A DNA stretch of 64,000 nucleotides from Flavobacterium nackdongense. Its GTDB lineage: Bacteria; Bacteroidota; Bacteroidia; Flavobacteriales; Flavobacteriaceae. The number at the start of each line of letters is the position of its first letter. The first letter of the stretch is position 1. The stretch spans positions 992,001 to 1,056,000 of the forward strand of contig NZ_CP037933.1 in NCBI RefSeq assembly GCF_004355225.1, read 5' to 3'. The notes under the pieces are model-generated. The model ran no database searches. It saw only the letters and a program-made list of their open reading frames with translations, and was not told the origin of the DNA. This document shows positions 51,832 to 60,866 of the stretch, one piece after another. A program made the translations under genes and the position numbers.

Positions 51832-52064
51832 ATCTACTTTACTAATTTCATAGGTTAAAAGTAGTAGGAATAAAAAACAAGGATGGTAACAATAGTTACA
51901 CAACTGCTTATTTTTTTAATTTATCTTCATTTTTATCAGAATTGTGCAAAAAGTGAATTCGCATCAACGAAAATCTTACGAATTATAAAAAGCCCTCTGT
52001 TTCCAAAAACAACAAAAAGCACTGATTTCTCAATGCTATTTTTACTTTCTAAAAAGAATTTTGT

Positions 52065-53789
52065 TTAAATCTGAGCCGTGGCTTTATTTCTAAAAAATAG
52101 AAACTGCATCATCATCGACATCACAATGGTCAGCATAGCTCCTATAAAGTTGAGCCACAAATAACCCAATTTTTCTTCGCCACTTGGGTAAATAAATATG
52201 GTGAAATAATAAATGACAAATATGGCAATTTGACTCAAAACGGCGCTGTAAAAAATAGCTTTGGCCTGAACGAATTTAATATAAAAACCGACCAAGAAAA
52301 TACCCAAAACGGTACCATAAAATATAGAACCTACGATATTAACCAATTGAATCAAGTTTTCGAATAGCGTGCCAATACTTGCAAAAAGGATGGCAACAAT
52401 TCCCCAAAATAAGGTGAAAAACTTGGTAACATTGACATAATGCGTTTCGTTCTTTTCTGCTTTGACATTGCGCTTGTAAATATCGATAGCTGTAGTCGAA
52501 GCCAAAGCATTCAAGCCAGAAGCAGTAGAGGACATCGCCGCCGAAATGATTACGGCTAGCAATAAACCAATCAATCCTTTGGGTAAATAATGCAGGATAA
52601 AATGAAAGAAAACATAATCTTTATCATTGGTCTCATTGCGGTCATCGGCTTTCTGAATGAGTTCTTTGGCGTGGTCTCTCAAATCTTTTTCTTTACTCGA
52701 TAAGGCAACCAATTCCTTTCGCAGCGTCGGATTGTCATAATCCTGATTGAGCTGATCAATGTACAATAAGTTGATTACTTTTTTATCCTCGGATAAGGCT
52801 TCTAATTTTTTTTCTAGAACCTGATACTCCTCTTTATATTCAGACTTATCGATACTAATTTTATTATTGGGATTAAAATTCAAAGGCACTGGATTGAATT
52901 GAAAAAACACAAAAACCATCACTCCGGTAAGCAATATCAAGAATTGCATTGGTACTTTGAGCAAGCCGTTCATAATCAAACCCATTTGGCTTTCGCGGAC
53001 GGATTTCCCAGACAAATAGCGTCCCACCTGGGATTGGTCGGTACCAAAATAGGCCAAAGCCAAGAAAAAACCGCCTGTAAGTCCGCTCCAAATCGTATAT
53101 TTTTCTTCCGGATCAAATGAAAAATCAACGATATTCATTTTGTCATTTGCGCCAGCAATATGCAGGGCATTGCTAAACGTCATATCATTGGGTAAATAAT
53201 ACAAAATGAGAAGAAATGTGGTAAACATTCCCATCATTATCACAAACATTTGTTGCTTCTGAGTGACATTTACGGCTTTTGTACCTCCGGAAAAAGTATA
53301 AATTATGACCAAAACCCCAATTACTATGTTCATCAAGGTTAAATTCCAGCCTAGTAAAGCCGACAAAATGATTGATGGCGCATAAATGGTCAATCCGGTT
53401 CCTAATCCTCTTTGTACTAAGAACAGTATCGCCGCTAGTGAACGCGTTTTTAAATCGAAGCGTTTTTCGAGGTATTCATAAGCGGTATACACTTTATATT
53501 TGTGGTATAAGGGTATGAAAGTCAGGCAAATCACCACCATCGCAATAGGCAAACCAAAATAGAATTGTATGAAACCCATTCCGTCGTGGTAGGCCTGTCC
53601 GGGTGTGGACAAAAAAGTAATCGCACTGGCCTGCGTCGCCATAACCGAAAGTCCCACGGTATACCAAGGAGTTTCATTGTTGCCAAGAATATAATCTTCT
53701 ACATTTTTACTCCCCTTCGTTTTCCAAACGCCATAAATCACAATGAAAAGCAGGGTTACTATTAATACAATCCAGTCGAATAGTTGCAT
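52065..53789 (-). CDS. Sodium:solute symporter (SSS family)
   Basis: 574-residue transporter with about 13 membrane helices: WYTVGLSVMATQASAITFLSTPGQAYHDG at helices 2-3 (typical of SSS), RFDLKTRSLAAILFLVQRGLGTG, TFSGGTKAVNVTQKQQM, and AAMSSTASGLNALASTTAIDIYKR with the Na2-site Ser/Thr. A hydrophilic loop of about 90 residues (near 300-390) separates two helices. Substrate (sugar, sialic acid, amino acid or similar) is not predictable. A 35-residue membrane peptide is encoded three bases upstream. Confidence 0.93.
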   Translation of the reverse strand: MQLFDWIVLIVTLLFIVIYGVWKTKGSKNVEDYILGNNETPWYTVGLSVMATQASAITFLSTPGQAYHDGMGFIQFYFGLPIAMVVICLTFIPLYHKYKVYTAYEYLEKRFDLKTRSLAAILFLVQRGLGTGLTIYAPSIILSALLGWNLTLMNIVIGVLVIIYTFSGGTKAVNVTQKQQMFVIMMGMFTTFLLILYYLPNDMTFSNALHIAGANDKMNIVDFSFDPEEKYTIWSGLTGGFFLALAYFGTDQSQVGRYLSGKSVRESQMGLIMNGLLKVPMQFLILLTGVMVFVFFQFNPVPLNFNPNNKISIDKSEYKEEYQVLEKKLEALSEDKKVINLLYIDQLNQDYDNPTLRKELVALSSKEKDLRDHAKELIQKADDRNETNDKDYVFFHFILHYLPKGLIGLLLAVIISAAMSSTASGLNALASTTAIDIYKRNVKAEKNETHYVNVTKFFTLFWGIVAILFASIGTLFENLIQLVNIVGSIFYGTVLGIFLVGFYIKFVQAKAIFYSAVLSQIAIFVIYYFTIFIYPSGEEKLGYLWLNFIGAMLTIVMSMMMQFLFFRNKATAQI

Positions 53790-53792
53790 AGG

Positions 53793-53900
53793 CTAAGAAT
53801 AAAACTTCATTAATAAACAAAAAATCAAAATGTAAATCACATTGGCTACCAAAACCCAAGTGTAGCTTTTTTTCCAGGTTTTTACTTTTTTAGTTATCAT
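53793..53900 (-). CDS. 35-residue single-span membrane peptide
   Basis: Short gene ATG 53900 to TAG 53793 encoding 35 residues: a basic N-terminus (MITKKVKTWKKSYTW) then one hydrophobic helix (VLVANVIYILIFCLLMKF). It fits exactly between the PIG-L stop (10 bases) and the symporter start (3 bases) on the same strand. The positive-inside N-terminus and helix length fit a real inner-membrane small protein, perhaps an auxiliary subunit of the symporter. No homologue recognised by eye. Confidence 0.7.
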   Translation of the reverse strand: MITKKVKTWKKSYTWVLVANVIYILIFCLLMKFYS

Positions 53901-53910
53901 AACAGAAGTA

Positions 53911-56442
53911 TTAGGGTTTCACTTTTTGTGCAGGCAATTTCACATCATTCTGAATAGAAATTAGATTCGACAACAATTTGTAAGCTCCAGAAACGCCTTC
54001 GGGCAATTCTCTGAAAAAACTTAAACCCGTGTAAATATAATGTCCTTTTCCGTAAGGAGCGATTAATAGTGCTCCATTTTTAGGAGTTTCCCCTTTATCA
54101 TTAGACGATAAAATGGGTGTAAATGCTTGATCGAATTCTCTCGGATAATACAAACCTTGCTCTTGTTTCCACCCTTCAAAATCTTTGGCAGTAATTTTAT
54201 TTGGTGAACTCAAAACGGGATGATTGGGCGCCAAAAACCGAACTTCTGCGTTTTCCTGTGTCACACGATCGGAAGATATTTTCAAAGGAAATGGGGCAAT
54301 ATACTCTGTAACCAAATCATTTGGATTATTGTATTGCACTAGCATTATCTTTCCGCCTTTTACAAAATCAAAAAGAATAGTCTGCTTGTTTGCCAAGGCT
54401 TGAACGGTATTGTATGCCCGAATTCCTGTTATAACCATATCAAAGTTTGCCATTTTTTCAGGTGAAATTTCTTCGGGATTCAGCAGTGTTACTTTATACC
54501 CCATTTGGGTCAAACTGCTAGGAACCTCATCTCCTGCTCCCATAATGTAGGCAATTCTTTCGTTATTGGTTTTCAAATCCATACGGATAAATTTAGATTC
54601 CGCCGGCTTCAAAACTTGCTGCTTGGTGATATGATTGAAATCGATAATGATTTGCTCATTGTCAAAGACTTTTCCCTCTACAATGGCAACGCTTTTAGCA
54701 ACCGCTTCCTCGGGAGCATTGGGCGGAGTCACTTCGAAATAATAGGTTTGCTCGGTTCCTTTTTTATCTAAAACAAAAGCAATATTGCGGGGTTGCACCG
54801 TCCAACTGTTGGGCAATTCGAGTTGTAAATCACCTTTGACTGCATCTTTTCCCGCCTTTACTTTTACAGCAATATATTTCTTTTTAGTATCTTTAAATAG
54901 CGAAACTTTATCCAGAATACTGGTGGTCACCTCCGGAACAATATCCAAATAATTGTACATTTCTCCTTTGACATCGTCATTGTATTTATAAACAACAGTT
55001 CGCTCGAAAGGAATTTCGATTCCGCTGATTTGAATATTAAAAACAACTTTAACTGTTCGAATTATATCGGGAATTCCAATGTTTTTGGGTTCGCTGACCG
55101 TGTACATCCCCACAGTTCCTTTGTCCTTCAACCAATACGGCTGCGTATAATCAATTGCAGCGGGTAACTGAACATCTAGTGTTGTTTTTTGCGAGATATT
55201 GAAATTTAAAGGCAAATTTTTAACTGTCGCTTTCTGTTCCGGCAAAGCGGTCACGCTCACAAATTGCATAGGGACCATACTCCTATTGATGGCTTCAATT
55301 GTTAGGTTCACTAGGCTTCCCTTGGTGACTTCTTGATTTTGTGCCACAGCCTCAAGATATAGCCCGGCACAAGCCGCGATAGTATTTTTGATTTCTTCTA
55401 ATTTTATTGGTTTCCAATGATTTTCGTCCAAAGATTTAATCATCGTATAGGCTTTCGCCAAATCAGGAATGCTGGAAGATGGAGTATTAAAATCGAAGTC
55501 CGCGGCTATTTTTGATAAAAGTTCCCCAATAGGCTTCCCTCCTTTTATTCGATTCCAACTGGTATCGATTCCTTCAAAAATGGACGATTTGTTCTGCAAG
55601 GGACTTCCATTTATGAATTCTAAATATTCGGTTTCTTCACCCCGACTGCCGGTACTCCCGAATCCTTGTGATTGATGGCGACTGCGACTCAAAGCAGCAA
55701 TTTCCTGATTGGATTTTCCTTTTGAGGCATAATAAACGCCCGTTTGTAAAGACAACATATTCGTTTTATCCGCCGCATTAAATTTTTCTTGACTGCCATA
55801 AAACCACCACGAAGTATTGAAAAACTGACGTTTGGGTTGCCAAGGTTGTACCCAACTCAGTTGCTCTGGAAAAATGCTAGCATCATTTGCCTTGTTAAAA
55901 CATTCGAAACTCAATTTGGCTGAGGCAGAATGATGTCCGTGAGTATTACCAGAAGTACGATGATCAAAACGGTTGATAATCACATCGGGTTGGAATTTTC
56001 GAATGGCCCATACGATATCTGCTTGAACTCGTTCTTTGTCCCAAATTTCCAAAGTTTCTTCGGCATTTTTAGAAAAACCAAAATCGTTTGCTCGTGTAAA
56101 AAGTTGTTCTCCTCCGTCAATTTTTCGCGCTTCGATCAATTCTTGGGTTCGAATAACTCCCAGTAATTCCCGAAGTTGCGGGCCTATTAAATTTTGTCCT
56201 CCATCGCCTCGCGTCAATGATAAATAAGCGGTTCTCGCATTGGTTTCATTAGCTAAATAAGAAATTAATCGGGTATTTTCATCATCGGGATGAGCAGCAA
56301 CATAAAGCACTGAACCTAAAAAATTCAATTTCTGAATTTGATGAAAAATTTCAACCGAAGTCGATTTTTGAGGTTGTTGCGCATTAGAAAATGGAAAGAT
56401 AAAAATGGTTATAACAAGCGAATACAGTAGGTTTTTGAGCAT
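53911..56442 (-). CDS. Exported PIG-L family deacetylase, large form
   Basis: 843 residues with signal peptide MLKNLLYSLVITIFIFPFSNAQ. The N-terminal 270 residues form a PIG-L/LmbE zinc deacetylase: VLYVAAHPDDENTRLISYL (AHPDDE metal site), SLTRGDGGQNLIG and NTHGHHSASAKLSFECF (His ligand). The C-terminal 550 residues contain beta-sandwich parts and a glutamine-amidotransferase-like or ThuA-like end (VTGIRAYNTVQALANK...YIYTGLSFFRELPEGVSGAYKLL). Expected substrates are N-acetylglucosamine conjugates outside the cell. CAAATGTA at 56474-56481 is a minus-strand -7 box. Heads the unit with the small peptide and symporter. Confidence 0.9.
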   Translation of the reverse strand: MLKNLLYSLVITIFIFPFSNAQQPQKSTSVEIFHQIQKLNFLGSVLYVAAHPDDENTRLISYLANETNARTAYLSLTRGDGGQNLIGPQLRELLGVIRTQELIEARKIDGGEQLFTRANDFGFSKNAEETLEIWDKERVQADIVWAIRKFQPDVIINRFDHRTSGNTHGHHSASAKLSFECFNKANDASIFPEQLSWVQPWQPKRQFFNTSWWFYGSQEKFNAADKTNMLSLQTGVYYASKGKSNQEIAALSRSRHQSQGFGSTGSRGEETEYLEFINGSPLQNKSSIFEGIDTSWNRIKGGKPIGELLSKIAADFDFNTPSSSIPDLAKAYTMIKSLDENHWKPIKLEEIKNTIAACAGLYLEAVAQNQEVTKGSLVNLTIEAINRSMVPMQFVSVTALPEQKATVKNLPLNFNISQKTTLDVQLPAAIDYTQPYWLKDKGTVGMYTVSEPKNIGIPDIIRTVKVVFNIQISGIEIPFERTVVYKYNDDVKGEMYNYLDIVPEVTTSILDKVSLFKDTKKKYIAVKVKAGKDAVKGDLQLELPNSWTVQPRNIAFVLDKKGTEQTYYFEVTPPNAPEEAVAKSVAIVEGKVFDNEQIIIDFNHITKQQVLKPAESKFIRMDLKTNNERIAYIMGAGDEVPSSLTQMGYKVTLLNPEEISPEKMANFDMVITGIRAYNTVQALANKQTILFDFVKGGKIMLVQYNNPNDLVTEYIAPFPLKISSDRVTQENAEVRFLAPNHPVLSSPNKITAKDFEGWKQEQGLYYPREFDQAFTPILSSNDKGETPKNGALLIAPYGKGHYIYTGLSFFRELPEGVSGAYKLLSNLISIQNDVKLPAQKVKP

Positions 56443-56485
56443 TTTTCTTAATATTTTTTATTGGCTTTGATTTCAAATGTACTAA

Positions 56486-57016
56486 TTAATCTGTAAACTC
56501 CTTTTCTTCGTCAGGATGTTTTAAAATTGTGATTCCAATTTGCAACATCAAATTATTTGGGTACACTATAATTTCCCCTTTTTGGGTTTTCAAATACACG
56601 TGGAAAGCGCCAATATCCTCAATTTCGGCTTCGATGGGAAAATCTTTGTCGTGAATGTAAATAGAGTCTCCAATTTTGAAAGGGAAAGAAAAGAATAAAA
56701 TGATGCCCGATGTTATATTACTCAAAATCGACCATTGAGCAAACATCGCCACTCCAACCACGGTTGCCACGGAAGAAAACACGACAAAAATATCTTTGGT
56801 TTCAACGCCCCAAATGATAATTAAAGCAAATACTGCAAGGATATTCATTAATAAATGAATGTACTTGAGTACTAAACGGGTTCGTTTTTCGATAGTTTGA
56901 CTTCGTTTGGCGAAGCTTCGCACCAATTTTGAAACGATTAATCGCGACAAAACAACAACGAAAAACAAAATTCCAGTTGCTATCACTTCCTTGGTGTAAT
57001 CATTTAAAAATTCCAT
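56486..57016 (-). CDS. Small MscS-family mechanosensitive channel protein
   Basis: 176 residues, short for MscS but with the core: one N-terminal helix (ATGILFFVVVLSRLIVSKLV), a second (YIHLLMNILAVFALIIIWGV), the pore helix VFSSVATVVGVAMFAQWSILSNITSGIILFFSFPFKIGDSI and the beta domain IEAEIEDIGAFHVYLKTQKGEIIVYPNNL. It lacks the larger C-terminal vestibule, as in other compact members. 11 bases downstream of maf. Role: relief of osmotic shock (family-based). Confidence 0.92.
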   Translation of the reverse strand: MEFLNDYTKEVIATGILFFVVVLSRLIVSKLVRSFAKRSQTIEKRTRLVLKYIHLLMNILAVFALIIIWGVETKDIFVVFSSVATVVGVAMFAQWSILSNITSGIILFFSFPFKIGDSIYIHDKDFPIEAEIEDIGAFHVYLKTQKGEIIVYPNNLMLQIGITILKHPDEEKEFTD

Positions 57017-57027
57017 AACGCAAATTT

Positions 57028-57612
57028 TTAGGCTAATGTAGTTAAATATTCATACACTTTATCCGTGGGCATTCCCATCACATTGGCGTAGGAACCTTCG
57101 ATTTTTGAAACCGCTACAAAACCAATCCATTCCTGAATGCCATAAGCACCTGCTTTGTCAAAAGGCTTGTAATTTTCAATATAATATTTAATGGCTTCAT
57201 CGCTCAATTTGTTGAAAGTAACTCGGGTTACTTCACTCAAAACTTTCGACTCGAATTTGGTTTTAAAACAAACCGAAGTGATGACTTCGTGCGTCGCATT
57301 CGACAAGGATTTTAGAATTTCAAAAGCATCTTGCGCATCTTTTGGTTTGCCTAAAGCCTTGTTATTGTGCCAAACAATGGTGTCGCTGGTAATCAGAATT
57401 TCGTTATCGTTCAACTCTCCTTCGAAAGCGCTGGCTTTAAGTTCAGCCAAATAATTGGTAATTTCTTCCGCTTTCAATTCCGGTGGAAAAATTTCTTCGA
57501 TTTCTTTCAACCTGATCTCGAAATCAAGGTCTAAATCTTTGAAAAATTGTTGGCGTCTGGGCGAACCTGAAGCTAAAATGAGTTTGTATTTTTGTAATTT
57601 AATTTTAAGCAT
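57028..57612 (-). CDS. maf: Maf-family nucleoside triphosphate pyrophosphatase
   Basis: 194-residue house-cleaning NTP pyrophosphatase (dTTP/UTP type). Signature start LILASGSPRRQQFFKDLDLDFEIRL, then ITSDTIVWHNNKALGKPKDAQDAFEIL with the catalytic Asp, and DKAGAYGIQEWIGFVAVSKIEGSYANVMGMP. Complete. Its start overlaps the UbiA gene stop by eight bases, and the MscS gene follows closely, giving one unit. Confidence 0.95.
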   Translation of the reverse strand: MLKIKLQKYKLILASGSPRRQQFFKDLDLDFEIRLKEIEEIFPPELKAEEITNYLAELKASAFEGELNDNEILITSDTIVWHNNKALGKPKDAQDAFEILKSLSNATHEVITSVCFKTKFESKVLSEVTRVTFNKLSDEAIKYYIENYKPFDKAGAYGIQEWIGFVAVSKIEGSYANVMGMPTDKVYEYLTTLA

Positions 57613-58531
57613 TGTACCTAATGTTTAAGTTGATAACCACAATCGAAAGGATTCCGAAAAACAAAATCCATTTTAGAATAGTGCTCAAATGGTGAAAATC
57701 TCCGCTTGTCGATGCCGACCAAAGTTTTATCGAAAAATAAAGTAGCGGTGCCAAAATAAAAACCAATCCGTATAAAGTTGCAAAAAATAATCCCGAAGCA
57801 AACAGGTTGGTATTGATGTAATTCGCGATTAATAGTATGGGAATTAAACTCAATACAAAAACTAGTTTAGTTGTTTTTACCTTTCCAAAAGCGATAGGTA
57901 AAGTATTCATTCCCTGATTAGAATCACCTTCCATATCTTGCAAATCTTTAACTATTTCGCGAATACAATTGAGGATAAAAGCAAAAATAGCATAGTCCAA
58001 AAGAATACCAAAAAGCAAACTCATTAAGGGCCTATTTTCTTCCTTTGTAATGGGAAACAAATCAAATATTCCAATGATAATTACACTAAACGAAAGTAAC
58101 AAAGCCACGATGAAATTGCCAATGAGCAAACTTTGTTTCAAGCTCGTAGCATAAAAATAAAGCGTTGCTGCAATAATAATGAAAATAGAAGCAAAATTGG
58201 GCTTGTCGATAACATTCGACAAATAAAACCCTACCGCCACACCGAGAACGGTAAAACCAATATACCAATTATAAGCCTTTGTTTCTGAAATCGATTTGCC
58301 TACGACTACACTTTCAGGCTTGTTTTCGGAATCAGTTTGTACATCCAAAATATTGTTGATAATGTAACCGCCTGCAGCGATTGATACTGTTGCCAAAACC
58401 AACAAACCAAATTGCCAATGGTTCAAAGCCAACGGAATATTTTGCAATTTCAGAAAACCGTATCGAAATATGAGCTGCATCAAAGCGAGCATCAAAAGAT
58501 TTTGGTAACGAATGAGCTTTAGGTAGTTCAT
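57605..58531 (-). CDS. UbiA-family prenyltransferase (GGGP synthase type-like)
   Basis: 308-residue membrane prenyltransferase with nine predicted helices. Both Asp motifs are present: GGYIINNILDVQTDSENKPE (first NxxxDxxxD region) and IREIVKDLQDMEGDSNQGMNTLP (second). Flavobacterial relatives are often annotated as geranylgeranylglycerol-phosphate geranylgeranyltransferase, but the acceptor is unproven. Overlaps maf by eight bases. A T/A-rich repeat lies upstream (58555-58613). Confidence 0.9.
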   Translation of the reverse strand: MNYLKLIRYQNLLMLALMQLIFRYGFLKLQNIPLALNHWQFGLLVLATVSIAAGGYIINNILDVQTDSENKPESVVVGKSISETKAYNWYIGFTVLGVAVGFYLSNVIDKPNFASIFIIIAATLYFYATSLKQSLLIGNFIVALLLSFSVIIIGIFDLFPITKEENRPLMSLLFGILLDYAIFAFILNCIREIVKDLQDMEGDSNQGMNTLPIAFGKVKTTKLVFVLSLIPILLIANYINTNLFASGLFFATLYGLVFILAPLLYFSIKLWSASTSGDFHHLSTILKWILFFGILSIVVINLNIRYNA

Positions 58532-58554
58532 TTTAGATTGGAGATTGCATTTAG

Positions 58555-58613
58555 ATGCTTTAGATTCTTTAAATTTTTTAGATATTTTAAATTTTTTAGA
58601 TTTTTTAGATTTT
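58555..58613. repeat. A/T-rich degenerate repeat upstream of ubiA-like gene
   Basis: Irregular tandem copies of TTTTTTAGA-like units (nine to ten bases) between the tcdA stop and the prenyltransferase start. Probably a leader repeat of the same sort as the heptamer arrays, but more degenerate. Confidence 0.65.
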
Positions 58614-59327
58614 TCACTTCTTCAGTAAATATTGAATCACAGTTTCGGCAGCATACAAACCAAATAGGCCCGGCATATAACTATTAGTACCATAAAAAGA
58701 TTTCTTGAAATTGGAACCGTCGGTCATTTTCAGACTGCTTTGATCTTGAATTTCTGATGAAAAAACAACTTTCAATTTGTCTATTTTTTCTTTCTTTAGT
58801 CTGCGGCGAATGGTTTTGGCAAACATACAATTGATGGTATTGCTAATATCAGCCACTTTAACTTTGGCCGCTTCCATCTTTCCTCCTGCTCCCATACTGC
58901 TAATGATTTTAACTCTTTTGCGTTTGGCGGCAATGATCAAATTCAACTTTGGAGTAACGCTATCGATGCAATCTAGTACATAATCGTATTCGTTAGAAAC
59001 AATCTCGAAGGCTCTTTCCGGTGATAAAAATTCCCGAATTCTGGTCAATTGCAATTCAGGATTGATGTCCATTAATCGGTCGCCTACGATGGTTACTTTC
59101 GGCGCTCCGACGGTCGAATGCAAGGCTGGCAATTGTCGATTGATGTTGGTAATATCGACAATATCACCATCCACGATGGTCATTTTCCCAACACCAGCTC
59201 TCGCCAAAAATTCTGCTGCAAAAGAGCCCACACCGCCCAATCCTACGACCAAAATATTGGAGTTTTTTAATTTGTCTAATCCTTCTGCTTTAAATAAGAG
59301 CTCAGCTCTTTCTGTCCATTCTGCCAT
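58614..59327 (-). CDS. tcdA: TcdA (CsdL), tRNA threonylcarbamoyladenosine dehydratase
   Basis: 237-residue E1-like enzyme that cyclises t6A in tRNA to ct6A. The ThiF/MoeB fold start ILVVGLGGVGSFAAEFLARAGVGKMTIVDGD is clear; NINRQLPALHSTVGAPK carries the Arg and Gln, and VLDCIDSVTPKLNLI the Asp. The TcdA branch is indicated by length, by IISSMGAGGKMEAAKVKVADIS and by the lack of a rhodanese domain. Six bases after the tatD gene. Confidence 0.93.
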   Translation of the reverse strand: MAEWTERAELLFKAEGLDKLKNSNILVVGLGGVGSFAAEFLARAGVGKMTIVDGDIVDITNINRQLPALHSTVGAPKVTIVGDRLMDINPELQLTRIREFLSPERAFEIVSNEYDYVLDCIDSVTPKLNLIIAAKRKRVKIISSMGAGGKMEAAKVKVADISNTINCMFAKTIRRRLKKEKIDKLKVVFSSEIQDQSSLKMTDGSNFKKSFYGTNSYMPGLFGLYAAETVIQYLLKK

Positions 59328-59333
59328 TTCTGT

Positions 59334-60011
59334 TTAGGGTTTGTGGTTTATTGTTTTTGGTTTGTGACATTCAAAAACTGTTTTATAATTTTTATTCACA
59401 ATCTCTTGTAATTCACTTAATTCTAATCCTTTATATTTTGCAGCCAAAGCATAAACAGCTCGAATTCCTTCTTCGACCATATCGGTTTCCAACAAGAATC
59501 TATAGTTTGGAATGCTGACAAAAACCGATTCCAATTCGAGATTTCGCAATAAGTTTTTTCCAAAAGAAAGATAAAACCCATTGTCTATTAATTGCTTGAC
59601 TAATTCTATTTTCTTTGAGAATCCGTGAACCACCATTGGAACACTAATCTTCAATCTTTTTTTGATTTCGATGAGTTCCTGAAAAGCGGCAACACAATGA
59701 ATCACGACTGGTTTTTGGTGTTTTTCGGCCAAAGCCAATTGCCTTTCGAAAACAGATAGCTGCACTTTAAACGGAGTTTCGCTTCTTTTATCTAATCCAC
59801 ATTCGCCAAGAGCCAAACATTCTGTTAAAGCTAGTTTTTCGTCCACAATTTTAAAATCACTTTCCAATCGGTTTTCGTCAATGTACAAAGGATGAATTCC
59901 GATGGAATAAAACGGAATCGCACCATCAAATTCTTGTGGATATTGATTCACCAATTCCAATACATCGGGTTGATTGGTGAATTGATGTGTATGTAGATTG
60001 AAGTATTTCAT
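59334..60011 (-). CDS. TatD-family metal-dependent hydrolase
   Basis: 225-residue amidohydrolase-fold deoxyribonuclease-like protein. Metal sites: FNLHTHQF (HxH), GIHPLYID, LGECGLD (Glu), VIHCVAAFQE and MVVHGFSK; LLETDMVEEG near the C-terminus. Shorter than E. coli TatD (about 260). Its last 12 codons are formed by a degenerate heptamer array, giving the unusual tail HKPKTINHKP. Start and end abut DUF1684 and tcdA genes, one unit. Confidence 0.92.
   Translation of the reverse strand: MKYFNLHTHQFTNQPDVLELVNQYPQEFDGAIPFYSIGIHPLYIDENRLESDFKIVDEKLALTECLALGECGLDKRSETPFKVQLSVFERQLALAEKHQKPVVIHCVAAFQELIEIKKRLKISVPMVVHGFSKKIELVKQLIDNGFYLSFGKNLLRNLELESVFVSIPNYRFLLETDMVEEGIRAVYALAAKYKGLELSELQEIVNKNYKTVFECHKPKTINHKP
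59340..59367. repeat. Degenerate heptamer array within the tatD 3' end
   Basis: Four seven-base units on the plus strand: TTTGTGG, TTTATTG, TTTTTGG, TTTGTGA. They are at the 3' end of tatD and just before the tcdA start codon, and match the array before moaCB. Confidence 0.75.
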
Positions 60012-60616
60012 TAGTCGTGAAATTTCTTAACTCCTGCTTTAATTTCGATTTTCAAATCGTTTTCTAATGGCACTTTAGGACAGGAATATTTGTGATTATA
60101 AGCACATAGCGGATTGTACGAGGTATTAAAATCAATAGCAATTGTGTCAGTTGTTGGCGTTTTCAAATCGATATATTTCCCTCCGATATAACTTTCTTTT
60201 CCGGAAGTCAAATCAGAAAAAGGCAGGAACAAATAGTCTTTGTATTCCTCTTTTTTGGATAATTCAATGTTTTGATAAATATTCAATTGAAATGGTTTTC
60301 CGTCAATCACAAAATGCGCTTCACCATATTTTACATACATTGGCTTCCTGTCTGTGGAAGTTTTCATTTCGAACGGTTTTTCATCTTCAGTTCTGATAAA
60401 TTTTGCCGTCACAAAGAACTTTTCGTTGATGGGATAAAAATCCAAACTCTTGAATATTGCCAAATCTTCTGCTGTCAATGGACTTGTCTTGGCATCGGCA
60501 AATTCCGTATTCAATTCTTTTTGAAATTTTTCGACAGCTGCGACCTCAAATTTTTCTTGGCCAAAACCAAAATTGAATAATGCTAAAAAAAGGAATGTTA
60601 GGATTGTTCTCATCAT
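60011..60616 (-). CDS. Exported DUF1684 protein
   Basis: About 201 residues from ATG 60616 (MMRTILTFLFLALFNFGFGQ is a signal peptide). Contains the DUF1684 pattern: a middle FEMKTSTDRKPMYVKYGEAHFVIDGKPFQLNIYQ, LFLPFSDLTSGKESYIGGKYIDL and the near-terminal NPLCAYNHKYSCPKVPLENDLKIEIKAG, with the conserved Cys-Ala-Tyr and Cys-Pro. Function of the family is unknown. Shares one base with tatD. Confidence 0.92.
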   Translation of the reverse strand: MMRTILTFLFLALFNFGFGQEKFEVAAVEKFQKELNTEFADAKTSPLTAEDLAIFKSLDFYPINEKFFVTAKFIRTEDEKPFEMKTSTDRKPMYVKYGEAHFVIDGKPFQLNIYQNIELSKKEEYKDYLFLPFSDLTSGKESYIGGKYIDLKTPTTDTIAIDFNTSYNPLCAYNHKYSCPKVPLENDLKIEIKAGVKKFHD

Positions 60617-60840
60617 TTTTATTTTGAGCAAAAATAGTTTAAAAGTTAGAAAGCTACAACGTTTATATTTTGGGAAGAATGATTTCTGTTATGCGAATCC
60701 TAGCCCAGAGTACTTCACCTAGCTTTTATTTTAATTGGAGTTCAGTGAACTTCGTTTGCAGTGGAAATCCTTTTATTTTTTTCCTTTAAAAAAATAAAAG
60801 ATTGCAACGAATAGCTGGAAAAAGCTCCTAAAAATCTTTG

Positions 60841-60848
60841 TAGCTTTG
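60841..60848 (+). promoter_or_regulatory. -7 box of the MFS transporter gene
   Basis: TAGCTTTG, exact TAnnTTTG, 18 bases before ATG 60867. It overlaps the TTG at 60846, which therefore cannot be the start. Confidence 0.5.
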
Positions 60849-60866
60849 CAAACAAGAAATTTCCCT

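Noticed and set aside
51883..52068. 61-codon plus-strand open frame upstream of the SQR gene
   Set aside because: No recognisable family or neighbour support; hydrophobic start is explained by AT-rich DNA.
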